Made by a program: the position numbers and the translations under genes. Positions 18,162 through 26,742 of a stretch of 64,000 nt of DNA are shown piece after piece; within the stretch, counting starts at the first letter, position 1; the number at the start of each line of letters is the position of its first letter. The notes under the pieces were generated by a model. That model saw nothing but the letters and a program-made list of their open reading frames with translations. It had not been told where the DNA came from and searched no databases. The stretch comes from RAM1 sp041905405 (lineage in GTDB: Bacteria; Pseudomonadota; Gammaproteobacteria; Burkholderiales; Burkholderiaceae_C), in NCBI GenBank assembly GCA_041905405.1, contig JAYRLC010000022.1:1-64000 (forward strand), given 5' to 3'.

Positions 18162-18383
18162 TCAGGTCAACCGTGCGCGGTGCGTCGTCACCGCATCGCG
18201 CACGATGGGTTTGAGCTGATCTGCCCCTGCATCCACCAGCGCCAGAAACTGCCCGCGCATGCGCGGGTCCCAGAACTTCCTGATGTGGGTCGCAATGCCT
18301 TCCAGCGCCTCGGCGCGGTCGGGCATGGCTTCAAAGAAATCGCCTATGCGGTTGGCCATGCGCACCAGGTTGTCGGCATCCAT
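18162..18383 (-). CDS. fdsD: Formate dehydrogenase delta subunit FdsD
   Basis: This small acidic protein (73 aa) matches the delta subunit of soluble NAD-dependent formate dehydrogenases in length and in its N-terminal pattern, MDADNLVRMANRIGDFFEAM, plus the KFWDPRMR segment. It is required for full activity or assembly in Cupriavidus and Rhodobacter; the precise role is not settled. It is the last gene of the operon and starts 2 bases after the fdhD stop. Confidence 0.9.
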   Translation of the reverse strand: MDADNLVRMANRIGDFFEAMPDRAEALEGIATHIRKFWDPRMRGQFLALVDAGADQLKPIVRDAVTTHRARLT

Positions 18384-18385
18384 GG

Positions 18386-19222
18386 TCAGCTTCCCTCCGG
18401 CCAGATCAGCCGTTCATCATGGGCATACAGGGTCAGGTCCTGCCCGCGTGCAAAGCCCGCCAGCGCAACGCCGGACTTCAGCGCAATGTCCACCGCCAGC
18501 CCCGTGACGCCCGACACCGCCGCCAGCAGGGCCACGCCGGCCTGTGCGGTCTTGCCGACCATTTCGTAGCTGGCGCGGCTGGTCACGACAAAAAAGCCCT
18601 CGCCGCCCACAAGACGCTCACGCGCGATGGCGCCCACCAGCTTGTCCAGTGCGTTGTGGCGGCCCACGTCCTCGCGCACCAGGGCCAGCGTGCCGTTGGC
18701 GCGAGCCCAACCGGCCGCGTGAGTCGCACCCGTGGCTTCATGCAATGACTGACGGCCGCGCAGGGCCTGCAGCGCGGCCGTGACAGCCTGCGCCGCAAAC
18801 CGCGCATCGCTGGCCAGCGCGGCGACCGGCCGCACGGCCTGGTCCAGGCTCTCGGTGCCGCACAGGCCGCAGCCGGTGCGGCCGGCCAGGCTGCGGCGGC
18901 GTTCCTTCAATGACGCGAAACGTGACGACGCGATTTCCAGTTGCACGGTGAGCCCGTCGCACGACGGCACCACGTCCATGCCGTAGACCTCGGCGGCCGA
19001 GCCCACGATGCCTTCGGTCAGCGAGAAACCCATCGCAAAGTCTTCCAGGTCGGCCGGCGTGGCCAGCATGACGGCATGCGACACGCCGTTGTATTCGAGC
19101 GCGACGGGCACCTCCTCGGCCACGCAGTCGCGCGCGTCGAAGCGCTTGCCGCCGCGCAGGCCAGTGGCGGCCACGCTGCGCGTGCCGGAGGGTGGAGCAA
19201 AGGGTGCGTCGGCGGGCTTCAT
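18386..19222 (-). CDS. fdhD: Formate dehydrogenase accessory sulfurtransferase FdhD (FdsC)
   Basis: FdhD/FdsC transfers sulfur from a cysteine desulfurase to the molybdenum cofactor (bis-MGD) before it enters formate dehydrogenase. The CxxC active-site motif is in RTGCGLCGTESL; other family features are NGVSHAVMLATPADLEDFA, GFSLTEGI and REDVGRHNALDKLVGA. I prefer the ATG at 19222 (278 aa, 4 bases after the fdsA stop). An in-frame ATG at 19261 would overlap fdsA by 35 bases. In the Cupriavidus order fdsGBACD this gene is fdsC. It could also serve the membrane-bound enzyme at the left edge. Confidence 0.93.
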   Translation of the reverse strand: MKPADAPFAPPSGTRSVAATGLRGGKRFDARDCVAEEVPVALEYNGVSHAVMLATPADLEDFAMGFSLTEGIVGSAAEVYGMDVVPSCDGLTVQLEIASSRFASLKERRRSLAGRTGCGLCGTESLDQAVRPVAALASDARFAAQAVTAALQALRGRQSLHEATGATHAAGWARANGTLALVREDVGRHNALDKLVGAIARERLVGGEGFFVVTSRASYEMVGKTAQAGVALLAAVSGVTGLAVDIALKSGVALAGFARGQDLTLYAHDERLIWPEGS

Positions 19223-19226
19223 GCCG

Positions 19227-22106
19227 TCATTTTGCCGGGACGCTGTCCGCTGCGCCTTCATTCTTTTGCGCAGCCTGAAGCAGACCCAGCTGCACCGCGT
19301 TGAAGCGCGAATAGTCCTTTTGCCAGGCCGACGGCTGCGCCACCGGCATGACCTGCACCGCCGTGACCTTGTACTCGGGGCAATTGGTCGCCCAGTCGGA
19401 GCTGTCGGTCGTGATCACATTGGCACCCGACTCGGGGAAGTGGAAGGTCGTGTAGACCACGCCGGGCTGGATGCGCCCGGTCACGTCGGCGCGCAGCACC
19501 GTGGTGCCCGCGCGGCTTTCGATGCCGACCCAGTCGCCGTGGTTGATGCCGCGGTCCTCGGCGTCGACCGGGTGGATCTCGAGCACGTCCTCGCTGTGCC
19601 ACTGGTTGTTGGGCGTGCGCCGGGTCTGCGCGCCCACGTTGTACTGGCTCAGGATGCGGCCCGTGGTCAGCAGCAGCGGGTATTTGCGCGTGACCTTCTC
19701 GTCGCTGGCCACGTACTGCGTGATGATGAAGCGGCCCTTGCCCCGCACGAATTGGTCGGTGTGCATGATGGCCGTGCCCAGCGGGTCGGTGCTGTCGTTG
19801 CAGGGCCACTGCACGCTGCCGTGCTGTTCGATCTTGTCGTAGGTGACGCCCGCGAACGTGGGCGTCAGCGCGGCGACCTCGGCCATGATCTCGCGCGGGT
19901 GCGTGTAGTGCATGGGGTAGCCCAGGGCGTTGGACAGCAGCTGGGTCACTTCCCAGTCGGCATGGCCTGCCAGCGGCGGCATGACCTTGCGCACCATGGA
20001 GATGCGCCGCTCCGCGTTGGTAAACGTCCCGTCCTTTTCCAGGAAGGATGCACCCGGCAGGAACACATGCGCGTATTTGGCCGTTTCATTCAAGAAGATG
20101 TCCTGCACCACGATGCATTCCATGGCCGACAGCGCCGCCGCCACGTGCTGCGTGTCGGGGTCGGACTGCACGATGTCCTCGCCCTGGCAGTACAGGCCGC
20201 GAAAGCTGCCGTCCAGCGCAGCGTCGAACATGTTGGGGATGCGCAGGCCCGGCTCGGGGCTGAGCGACACGCTCCAGGCCGCCTCGAACTGGCTGCGCAC
20301 GGTCGTGTCCGAAATGTGGCGGTAGCCCGGCAGCTCGTGCGGGAACGAGCCCATGTCGCACGACCCCTGCACGTTGTTCTGGCCGCGCAGCGGGTTCACG
20401 CCCACGCCTTCGCGGCCCACGTTGCCAGTGGCCATGGCCAGGTTAGCGATGCCCATAACCATGGTCGAGCCCTGCGCATGCTCGGTCACGCCCAGGCCGT
20501 AGTAGATGGCCGAGTTGCCCGGCTGGGCATACAGGCGCGCGGCGCCACGCAGCTGGTCGGCCGGCACGCCGCACACAGCGGCCATGGCCTCGGGGGAATT
20601 TTCGGGCCGGGCCACGAACGCCTTCCACTGCTGGAATGATGTGTCGTCACAGCGCTCAGCGATGTAGCTGTCAGCCAGCAGGCCTTCCGTCACCACCACA
20701 TGAGCCAGTGCGGTGATGACGGCCACGTTGGTGCCGGGCTTGAGCTGCAGGTGGTAGTCGGCGCGGTAGTGGGGGCCGCGCACGGTTTCGGTCTCGCGCG
20801 GGTCGATCACGATGAGCTTGGCACCCTGGCGCAACCGGCGCTTCATGCGCGACGCGAACACCGGGTGCGCGGCCGACGGGTTGGCGCCGATCACCATGAT
20901 CACGTCGGACTTTTCCACCGACTTGAAGGTCTGCGTGCCGGCCGACGTACCGTAGGTCTGGCCCAGGCCGTAGCCCGTGGGCGAATGGCACACGCGCGCG
21001 CAGGTGTCCACGTTGTTGGTGCCGAAGGCGGCGCGGACGAGCTTTTGCACCAGATACGTTTCCTCGTTCGTGCAGCGGCTGGACGTGATGCCGCCGACGG
21101 CGTCCTTGCCGTGCTGCGCCTGGATGCGGCGGAACTCGGACGCGGCGTAGCTGATCGCCTCGTCCCAGCTCACTTCGCGCCACGGGTCGGTGATCTTCGC
21201 GCGGATCATGGGTTGGGTAATGCGGTCGGGGTGCGTGGCATAGCCCCAGGCAAAGCGGCCCTTGATGCACGAATGGCCTTCGTTGGCCTTGCCGTCTTTC
21301 CACGGCGTCATGCGCACGACCTGCGTGCCCTTCATCTCGGCCTTGAAGCCGCAGCCCACGCCGCAGTACGCGCAGGTGGTGATGGCGCTGTGCTCGGGCT
21401 GGCCGAGCTCGATCACGGTCTTTTCCTGCAGGGTGGCCGTGGGGCAGGCCTGCACGCAGGCGCCGCAGCTCACGCATTCACTGTCCATGAAGGGCTGGTC
21501 CTGGCCCGGTGACACGCGCGCTTCAAACCCGCGCCCGCTAATCGTCAGCGCAAACGTGCCCTGCGTTTCCTCGCATGCGCGCACGCAACGGTTGCACACG
21601 ATGCACTTGGACGGGTCGTAGGTGAAATACGGGTTGGACTCGTCCTTTTTGTCTTGCAGGTGGTTGGCGCCGTCAAAGCCGTAGCGCACATTGCGCAGGC
21701 CCACGGCGCCGGCCATGTCCTGCAGCTCGCAGTCGCCGTTGGCGCTGCAGGTCAGGCAGTCCAGCGGGTGGTCGCTGATGTACAGCTCCATCACGCCTTT
21801 GCGCAGCGCCTGCAGCCTGGGGCTTTGCGTGCGCACGACCATGCCGGGCTCCACCGGCGTGGTGCATGACGCGGGGTAGCCCTTGCGCCCCTCGATCTCG
21901 ACCAGGCACAGGCGGCACGAGCCGAACGGCTCCACGCTGTCGGTCGCGCAAAGCTTGGGGATCTTGGTGCCGCCATCCATGGCGGCGCGCATGATGGACG
22001 TGCCCTTGGGCACGGTCACGTTCTGGCCGTCGATCTGCAGCGTGACCTGTTCAGTGGACTCACGGCGCGGCGTGCCGTAGTCGCTGACGTATTGGTGTTC
22101 AAGCAT
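19227..22106 (-). CDS. fdsA: NAD-dependent formate dehydrogenase catalytic subunit FdsA
   Basis: FdsA (959 aa) oxidises formate at a molybdenum bis-MGD centre. The N-terminus is a NuoG-like [2Fe-2S] ferredoxin domain (SCRLCLVEIEG), followed by HPLDCLTCSANGDCELQ and two 4Fe-4S motifs (CIVCNRCVRAC, CVSCGACVQAC). The molybdopterin domain begins TTCAYCGVGCGF. The molybdenum-ligand position reads ARVCHSPTGYG, so this enzyme uses cysteine rather than selenocysteine. It overlaps the end of fdsB by 8 bases. Cytoplasmic; electrons go through its Fe-S chain to FdsB/NAD. Confidence 0.96.
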   Translation of the reverse strand: MLEHQYVSDYGTPRRESTEQVTLQIDGQNVTVPKGTSIMRAAMDGGTKIPKLCATDSVEPFGSCRLCLVEIEGRKGYPASCTTPVEPGMVVRTQSPRLQALRKGVMELYISDHPLDCLTCSANGDCELQDMAGAVGLRNVRYGFDGANHLQDKKDESNPYFTYDPSKCIVCNRCVRACEETQGTFALTISGRGFEARVSPGQDQPFMDSECVSCGACVQACPTATLQEKTVIELGQPEHSAITTCAYCGVGCGFKAEMKGTQVVRMTPWKDGKANEGHSCIKGRFAWGYATHPDRITQPMIRAKITDPWREVSWDEAISYAASEFRRIQAQHGKDAVGGITSSRCTNEETYLVQKLVRAAFGTNNVDTCARVCHSPTGYGLGQTYGTSAGTQTFKSVEKSDVIMVIGANPSAAHPVFASRMKRRLRQGAKLIVIDPRETETVRGPHYRADYHLQLKPGTNVAVITALAHVVVTEGLLADSYIAERCDDTSFQQWKAFVARPENSPEAMAAVCGVPADQLRGAARLYAQPGNSAIYYGLGVTEHAQGSTMVMGIANLAMATGNVGREGVGVNPLRGQNNVQGSCDMGSFPHELPGYRHISDTTVRSQFEAAWSVSLSPEPGLRIPNMFDAALDGSFRGLYCQGEDIVQSDPDTQHVAAALSAMECIVVQDIFLNETAKYAHVFLPGASFLEKDGTFTNAERRISMVRKVMPPLAGHADWEVTQLLSNALGYPMHYTHPREIMAEVAALTPTFAGVTYDKIEQHGSVQWPCNDSTDPLGTAIMHTDQFVRGKGRFIITQYVASDEKVTRKYPLLLTTGRILSQYNVGAQTRRTPNNQWHSEDVLEIHPVDAEDRGINHGDWVGIESRAGTTVLRADVTGRIQPGVVYTTFHFPESGANVITTDSSDWATNCPEYKVTAVQVMPVAQPSAWQKDYSRFNAVQLGLLQAAQKNEGAADSVPAK

Positions 22107-23661
22107 GGGCGGCCTCTTTGTCGGTCACACCGAAGTCCTGGGGGTAATGGTTGAGCGCGGACAGCACCGGATACGGCGTCATGCCGCCCATGGCGCACAG
22201 CGAGCCGTGGACCATGGTGTCGCACAGGTCGCGCAGCAGCGTCACATTCTGCTCGCGCTGCTGCCCGGCCGCGATGCGGTCGATCACCTCGACCCCGCGC
22301 GTGGAGCCGATGCGGCACGGCGTGCATTTGCCGCAGGATTCGATCGCGCAGAACGCCATGGCATAGCGCGCGAGCTTGAGCATGTCCACACGGTCGTCGT
22401 GCATGACGATGCCGCCATGACCCACCACAACGCCGGCTGCCGCCCAGGCTTCGTAGTCCATCGGCGTGTCCCACAGCGATTCGGGCACGTACGCGCCCAG
22501 CGGGCCGCCGACCTGCACGGCCTTGATGGGCCGGCCGGTGGCCGTGCCGCCGCCGTAGTCGACCATGAGCTGGCGCAGCGTGACGCCGAACGCCAGCTCC
22601 ACCAGCCCGCCCTGCCTGACGTTGCCCGCGAGCTGGATGGGCAGCGTGCCGCGCGAACGGCCCAGGCCGTAATCGCGGTAATGCACCGGCCCCTTGTCCA
22701 GGATGATGGGGACGCTGGCGAACGTGATCACGTTGTTGATGACCGTGGGCATGCCGAACAGACCCGACAGCGCGGGAATGGGCGGCTTGGCGCGCACGAT
22801 GCCGCGCTTGCCTTCGATGCTTTCCAGCATCGCGGTTTCTTCACCACACACATACGAGCCCGCGGCCTTGCGCACGTGCAGCGTGAACGGGTGGCCGCTG
22901 CCCAGCACGTCGGCGCCCAGTACGCCGGCTGCGGTCGCAATGCGCACGGCTTCGCGCATCGTCGCAACGGCGTGCGGGTATTCGGAGCGGATGTAAACGT
23001 AGCCCTGCGTTGCACCGGCGGCCACGGCGGCGATTGCCATGCCCTCGATCAGCATGAAGGGGTCGCCCTCCATCACCATGCGGTCCGAGTAGGTGCCCGA
23101 GTCGCCCTCGTCTGCGTTGCAGACGATGTACTTCTGCGGCGCCTGCGCTTCGCGCACGGTCTTCCACTTGATGCCGGCCGGAAAGGCCGCGCCGCCGCGC
23201 CCGCGCAGGCCGGAATCCAGCACCTGTTTAACCACATCCGCACCGTCCAATGCGATGGCGCGGCGCAAGCCAGCCAAGCCGCCATGCGCCTCGTAGTCAT
23301 CCAGCGACAGCGGGTCGGTGAGCCCCATGCGCGCGAATGTCAGGCGCTGCTGCGACTTGAGCCAGGGCAGCGCGTCGGTCAGCCCCAGGCATAGCGGATG
23401 TGGCCGCCCCTGCAGAAAGCCCGCGTCGAACAGACTGTCCACGTCCTCGGGCATCACGGGGCCATAGGCGAAGCGGCCGGCGGCCGTCTGCACCTCGACC
23501 AGCGGCTCCAGCCAGAACATGCCGCGCGAGCCGTTGCGCACGACCTGCACGGCCCGCCCATGGCGGCCCGCCAGCTCGCCGATGCGGGCGGCCACCTCGT
23601 CGGCGCCCACGGCCAGCGCCGCGCTGTCGCACGGTACAAAGACTTTGACCTTGTCCGTCAT
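22099..23661 (-). CDS. fdsB: NAD-dependent formate dehydrogenase beta (diaphorase) subunit FdsB
   Basis: FdsB (520 aa) carries FMN and a 4Fe-4S cluster and reduces NAD+. It is homologous to NuoF: FMN/NADH-binding GLRGRGGAAFPAGIKWKT, NADEGDSGTYSDRMVMEGDPF, and the cluster motif SCGKCTPCRIG near the C-terminus, plus an N-terminal thioredoxin-like extension. I chose the ATG at 23661 (MTDKVKVFVPCDS), which overlaps the fdsG stop as ATGA. Sequence upstream in the same frame belongs to fdsG and is not protein-like. Confidence 0.95.
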   Translation of the reverse strand: MTDKVKVFVPCDSAALAVGADEVAARIGELAGRHGRAVQVVRNGSRGMFWLEPLVEVQTAAGRFAYGPVMPEDVDSLFDAGFLQGRPHPLCLGLTDALPWLKSQQRLTFARMGLTDPLSLDDYEAHGGLAGLRRAIALDGADVVKQVLDSGLRGRGGAAFPAGIKWKTVREAQAPQKYIVCNADEGDSGTYSDRMVMEGDPFMLIEGMAIAAVAAGATQGYVYIRSEYPHAVATMREAVRIATAAGVLGADVLGSGHPFTLHVRKAAGSYVCGEETAMLESIEGKRGIVRAKPPIPALSGLFGMPTVINNVITFASVPIILDKGPVHYRDYGLGRSRGTLPIQLAGNVRQGGLVELAFGVTLRQLMVDYGGGTATGRPIKAVQVGGPLGAYVPESLWDTPMDYEAWAAAGVVVGHGGIVMHDDRVDMLKLARYAMAFCAIESCGKCTPCRIGSTRGVEVIDRIAAGQQREQNVTLLRDLCDTMVHGSLCAMGGMTPYPVLSALNHYPQDFGVTDKEAAHA

Positions 23662-24179
23662 GCCGTGGCCTCCGCCTGAACGGTCCGCGCCAGCAGCGCG
23701 TCCAGCCGCTGCGGGCTCATGCGCGCATGCGGCCTGCCGTCCAGCATGGCCGCGGGCGACTGGGCGCACAGGCCCAGGCAGTACACGGGCTCCAGCGTGA
23801 CGCTGCCGTCGGCCGCCGTGCCGCCATCCGCGCCCAAGCCCAGGCGCGAACAGGCATACGACCACAGCGCGTCGGAACCCATGGCCTGGCACGACTCGGC
23901 GCGGCAGACCTCCAGCCCGTGGCGGCCCGCCGGCTGTTCGCGGAAGTGGTGGTAATAGGTGACGACGCCATGCACCTCGGCCCGCGTGCGGTCCAGGCCA
24001 TCGGCGATCTCGCCCACGACCTCGGCCGGAATGCAGTCCAGCGCGTCCTGCACCTCGTGCAGCACGGGCAGCAGCGCGCCCTTCTCACCGACATGCCGCG
24101 CGACGATGGCGCGGACCTGCTGCATCTGCGGGCTGTTCTTTTGCGCCATGTCGGGCGTCTTGCGGTCCGCTTGTCTCAT
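23658..24179 (-). CDS. fdsG: NAD-dependent formate dehydrogenase gamma subunit FdsG
   Basis: FdsG is a NuoE-like [2Fe-2S] thioredoxin-fold subunit. Cluster ligands are visible as LEVCRAESCQAMGS and EPVYCLGLCAQSPAAML. Family features GALLPVLHEVQDALDCIP and VHGVVTYYHHFRE are present. The start is uncertain. ATG at 24179 gives 173 aa, close to the usual length; ATG at 24149 gives 163 aa and an ATG at 24269 gives 203 aa, none with a strong ribosome-binding site. First gene of the fdsGBA-fdhD-fdsD operon. Confidence 0.88.
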   Translation of the reverse strand: MRQADRKTPDMAQKNSPQMQQVRAIVARHVGEKGALLPVLHEVQDALDCIPAEVVGEIADGLDRTRAEVHGVVTYYHHFREQPAGRHGLEVCRAESCQAMGSDALWSYACSRLGLGADGGTAADGSVTLEPVYCLGLCAQSPAAMLDGRPHARMSPQRLDALLARTVQAEATA

Positions 24180-24262
24180 GCCTGGGCCGTCTTTCGTGGG
24201 GTTCTGTTGGCGCAGTGTCCGCCCCGCCCCCTGCCCCGTCAAATTGAATCGGGCTATATGGT

Positions 24263-24279
24263 CATTCAAACCGTGAATG
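24263..24279. promoter_or_regulatory. Palindrome between fdsG and the SET-like gene
   Basis: CATTCA (24263-24268), 5 bases, TGAATG (24274-24279) is a perfect 6-bp dyad in the A+T-richer 190-base gap upstream of fdsG. The size suits a LysR-type (T-N11-A) or similar dimeric regulator site. Many fds operons are controlled by the LysR-type FdsR, but no fdsR is in this window. No convincing -35/-10 pair was found for fdsG. Confidence 0.4.
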
Positions 24280-24370
24280 GTCAGACAAAGAGATAGGCAA
24301 TACCAGTGGTCAATGGACCGCGGCGAATCCGCTCACTACAGTGCCGTTCTTTCGGCTACCCCACGCACCC

Positions 24371-25894
24371 ATGTCCACCCCCCTCAGCGACCTGTCACCG
24401 CCTCGCATGCCCAATCCTGCAAGCCTGGCCACCAATCCAGCCACGCGGCCGGTGGCGGGCGCTGCACCATCGCAAACGGTGCAGACGCCCCCCAGGCCGC
24501 GGGTCATGCATTCCCGGTCTGGCGCCACTGCGGCCCAGGTTCTGCAATGCACACAGCGCACGGAGCATCTGTTGAAAGCACTGAGAGAGTTTCCCGTGGA
24601 AGCGCTGTCCGAACTGCGCAGACTTGTTCAGGACTCCAAGGCAACGACGCTGGAAGGCCTGGTGAAAGAGGAACAGCAAAAGCAGCAGGCTGGCAAGCGC
24701 AAGAGTCACACCCCTGCCAGTGCTGCAACACAACCCAAACGGCTTCGACACGCGCCTGCGGTCGCACCCCGCACCCGACCGGCACGTGAAGATACCGCTC
24801 TCTCCATGGCTCATGCCAGCCCCTCAACCCGTTCTGACAGCAGCGCTCGACGGCCAGTTCAATTTGAAGACGTATCTTTCTTCATTGCCGACATCAACTC
24901 CCAGCCCGATGTCGGCCAGCGGCGGCTCCAAACTGATCCAGAGCCGACGGGAACCATTTACGAGGAAACGATCGTCGACATGGGGCGCATTCGTATCCTC
25001 ATCGGTGATCAAAAGGGTACCGAAGAAATTTATATGGACCACCTTGTCGAGCCGGATCCCGCCAAGGACGATCAGTTTCCGCTGCGTGACCCCAAAAATC
25101 CCAATCATGTATTGGCTTGCCTGGCCGATGAAAAATTCCCCGAACGTTGCGCTGGCAACGTCCAGGTAGCGCAAGCAACCATCGCACATGGCATGAAGAA
25201 ACAACTCGGCGCCATCTGCAAACAACAAGGACTCGCCCTGAAAGCAAACGAGATACAGCAGGTGCTCTACGCCATTGAAAGTGACACCCGGGCCGAGCTG
25301 CAGCGCCTTGTGCGTGGCGAAAAACGTTCGTCACCATGGCTCTGCGTTCGAAAGCTGACAGCGCAGGAAACACTTTCACATGAAAAGGACCTGATTGGGA
25401 AACACGGCGTTTTCGCCAGTGCACGACCCGGTCACCGCGCGGATCGCTTCACGCTGCTGGGCATCTTCGGCGGCGAGCTCCTCGCGACCAGGAAGCGTGA
25501 GTACGGAGATTTCAAACGCGATCGCCCGTCACGGTCCGACTACGACATGACGCTCTCATCCCAATACGTTCAGGCGCCCCGAGGCTTTGCCAACTCAACC
25601 TATTTCGTCAACACATCATTCAAGGCAGGGACGAATCCAACAGAAAAGCTGGTGTACGACACGGACCGGATAAATGCCGTGTTCGTTCCTTTCAACGCCG
25701 TTTTCGACCGCGGGAGCCAGAAGACTCACTGGCCAGTCATGGCATTGATCGGATTCCCCTGCCTACATGACAAGCAAAAGACGCCGCACGGCGAGGTACG
25801 CGCGGACTACGGACCTCAGTATGTCTTCCCGAAGCCTCCTGAGCCTGTGATCAAGATCGAGCCCGGACTGTCGCACGACAACAGCTCTACGTAG
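24371..25894 (+). CDS. SET-domain-like protein with possible nuclear localisation signal
   Basis: A 507-aa protein of unknown function. Residues 1-60 are Ser/Pro/Ala-rich. K109-R110-K111, eleven residues, then K123-R124-L125-R126 form a bipartite nuclear-localisation-type pattern. The C-terminal half reads like a divergent SET methyltransferase: G343-KHGVFA (GxG-like), G364-IFGGELL (YxGE-like), Y411-FVNTSFKAGTN (RFxNHxCxPN-like, lacking the canonical HxC) and RADYGPQY with D479-Y480-G481 (FDYG..Y-like). Base composition is clearly less G+C-rich than its neighbours. ATG 24371 is preferred over a GTG at 24341. I infer a horizontally acquired protein, possibly an effector delivered to eukaryotic cells; no hrp/PIP box or secretion gene is visible. 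Confidence 0.55.
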   Translation: MSTPLSDLSPPRMPNPASLATNPATRPVAGAAPSQTVQTPPRPRVMHSRSGATAAQVLQCTQRTEHLLKALREFPVEALSELRRLVQDSKATTLEGLVKEEQQKQQAGKRKSHTPASAATQPKRLRHAPAVAPRTRPAREDTALSMAHASPSTRSDSSARRPVQFEDVSFFIADINSQPDVGQRRLQTDPEPTGTIYEETIVDMGRIRILIGDQKGTEEIYMDHLVEPDPAKDDQFPLRDPKNPNHVLACLADEKFPERCAGNVQVAQATIAHGMKKQLGAICKQQGLALKANEIQQVLYAIESDTRAELQRLVRGEKRSSPWLCVRKLTAQETLSHEKDLIGKHGVFASARPGHRADRFTLLGIFGGELLATRKREYGDFKRDRPSRSDYDMTLSSQYVQAPRGFANSTYFVNTSFKAGTNPTEKLVYDTDRINAVFVPFNAVFDRGSQKTHWPVMALIGFPCLHDKQKTPHGEVRADYGPQYVFPKPPEPVIKIEPGLSHDNSST

Positions 25895-26016
25895 TGCGAC
25901 CAGTTGTTGTGAATCCATGCGACCTCTTGCCACAACTCGCTATACACAAAGCCAAGGGGATTCCCCATAACCGCCACATTGGCGGCCTTCGCTTCAGCTG
26001 CGGTGCGTTCGCCCAT
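25882..26016 (-). pseudogene. Truncated integron-cassette ORF
   Basis: An ORF starts at 26016, only 4 bases beyond the R' box of the attC-like site at 26021-26064, as cassette genes do. It reads MGERTAAEAKAANVAVMGNP, then SELWQEVAWIHNNWSHYVEL. From memory this resembles a family of small cassette proteins with an ELW-EVAWLH-KW-Y pattern. After about residue 45 the frame runs into the antisense of the SET-like gene and ends at 25816 without family resemblance. I read it as a cassette gene broken at about base 25882, where the SET-like segment joins the cassettes. Confidence 0.5.
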
Positions 26017-26020
26017 CGGT

Positions 26021-26064
26021 GCCTAACTTGCTGTTTGGCGTCCGTGCCGATCGACTTGTTAGGT
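26021..26064 (-). repeat. attC-like recombination site A
   Basis: On the minus strand ACCTAAC (26064-26058, R'' RYYYAAC) and GTTAGGC (26027-26021, R' GTTRRRY) face each other over 30 bases. Only 44 bases long, so shorter than most attC sites, perhaps with a deleted centre. It lies just after the cassette gene at 26078-26572 and just before the truncated cassette ORF, the expected cassette position and orientation. Confidence 0.6.
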
Positions 26065-26077
26065 CTCAGCGCGCGTT

Positions 26078-26572
26078 TCATGCTGCGAGTAGCGGACAGA
26101 GTTTCCCCTTCGCTTCCTCAAAGGCCCGCAGGATGTGCCGCCGCATGTAAATGCCCTGCGCTCCGAAGAAGAAGCAGATATCGTCCTCGTAGTTGGAGGA
26201 CTGCTCGAACTCACCGATCTTCATCAGGTTGGCCTTCCCAAAGGCCACATCGAACGTGGCCTTGGCGCCGCCTGCCTCAATGTAATGATTGTCTGAGTCA
26301 GGGTGGCAAAGGGCATCGCGGACATACTTGATCAGGTCCGATACGTCTTGGACCTTGGATGTCTTGCGGACGTCACCATCGAATGAGATGCGGGACGCGT
26401 GCTTTTCGGTCTTGTACATTAGGTCTCGCAAAGCGATCAGCAGCTCGATGAACGCGGCTCGGAAGAGAACGTTCCTAGCGTTCTGTGGCTGAAAAATCCC
26501 GCACTGGAGCAACTCGTCGATCCGACGAATTGCCAGATCAATGTCAGCGCGTTCAAACCAGTCGAGAGCCAT
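26078..26572 (-). CDS. Integron cassette protein, HEPN-like
   Basis: A 164-aa protein with no family I can name firmly. It is alpha-helical, with RNVLFRAAFIELLIALRDLM followed by LIKYVRDALCHPDSDNHYI. The R-x4-H in RDALCH is the type of motif found in HEPN RNase/nucleotide-binding domains, so a HEPN-like fold is a reasonable guess but not shown. I chose ATG 26572 (MALDWFERADID). Upstream in-frame codons are translated attC sequence. The gene starts 15 bases after attC site B and is followed by attC site A, so it is a mobile cassette. G+C is lower than in neighbouring core genes. Confidence 0.6.
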   Translation of the reverse strand: MALDWFERADIDLAIRRIDELLQCGIFQPQNARNVLFRAAFIELLIALRDLMYKTEKHASRISFDGDVRKTSKVQDVSDLIKYVRDALCHPDSDNHYIEAGGAKATFDVAFGKANLMKIGEFEQSSNYEDDICFFFGAQGIYMRRHILRAFEEAKGKLCPLLAA

Positions 26573-26587
26573 CTGCGTTCCTATGAG

Positions 26588-26712
26588 ACCTACGTTCGAG
26601 GTGAGGCGGGGCCGCCGGCGAGGCGACCCGCCCGCTGAAAGGATGATATGCACAACCTGGAAGCGGGCGGGTTGGCTTGCCGTTGGGCCTCGCCTCGACC
26701 GAGGGGTTAGGC
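26588..26712 (-). repeat. attC recombination site B
   Basis: On the minus strand the R'' box GCCTAAC (26712-26706) opens a 125-base site ending in a degenerate R' (plus strand ACCTACG, 26588-26594, one A short of RYYYAAC). The interior is a long imperfect inverted repeat: CCCGCCCGCT near 26627-26636 pairs exactly with AGCGGGCGGG near 26662-26671, and GAGG-GAGGC/GCCTCGCCTC segments pair outside it. Length, boxes and foldback fit an integron attC site between two cassette genes. Confidence 0.75.
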
Positions 26713-26742
26713 CCCGATGTCGGCGGAACAGGAGGCTTGCTG

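Noticed and set aside
24180..24370. hrp/PIP box (TTCG-N16-TTCG) upstream of the SET-like gene
   Set aside because: I looked for paired TTCG half-sites with the right spacing and found only one TTCG, at 24351-24354, so there is no support for HrpX-type control.
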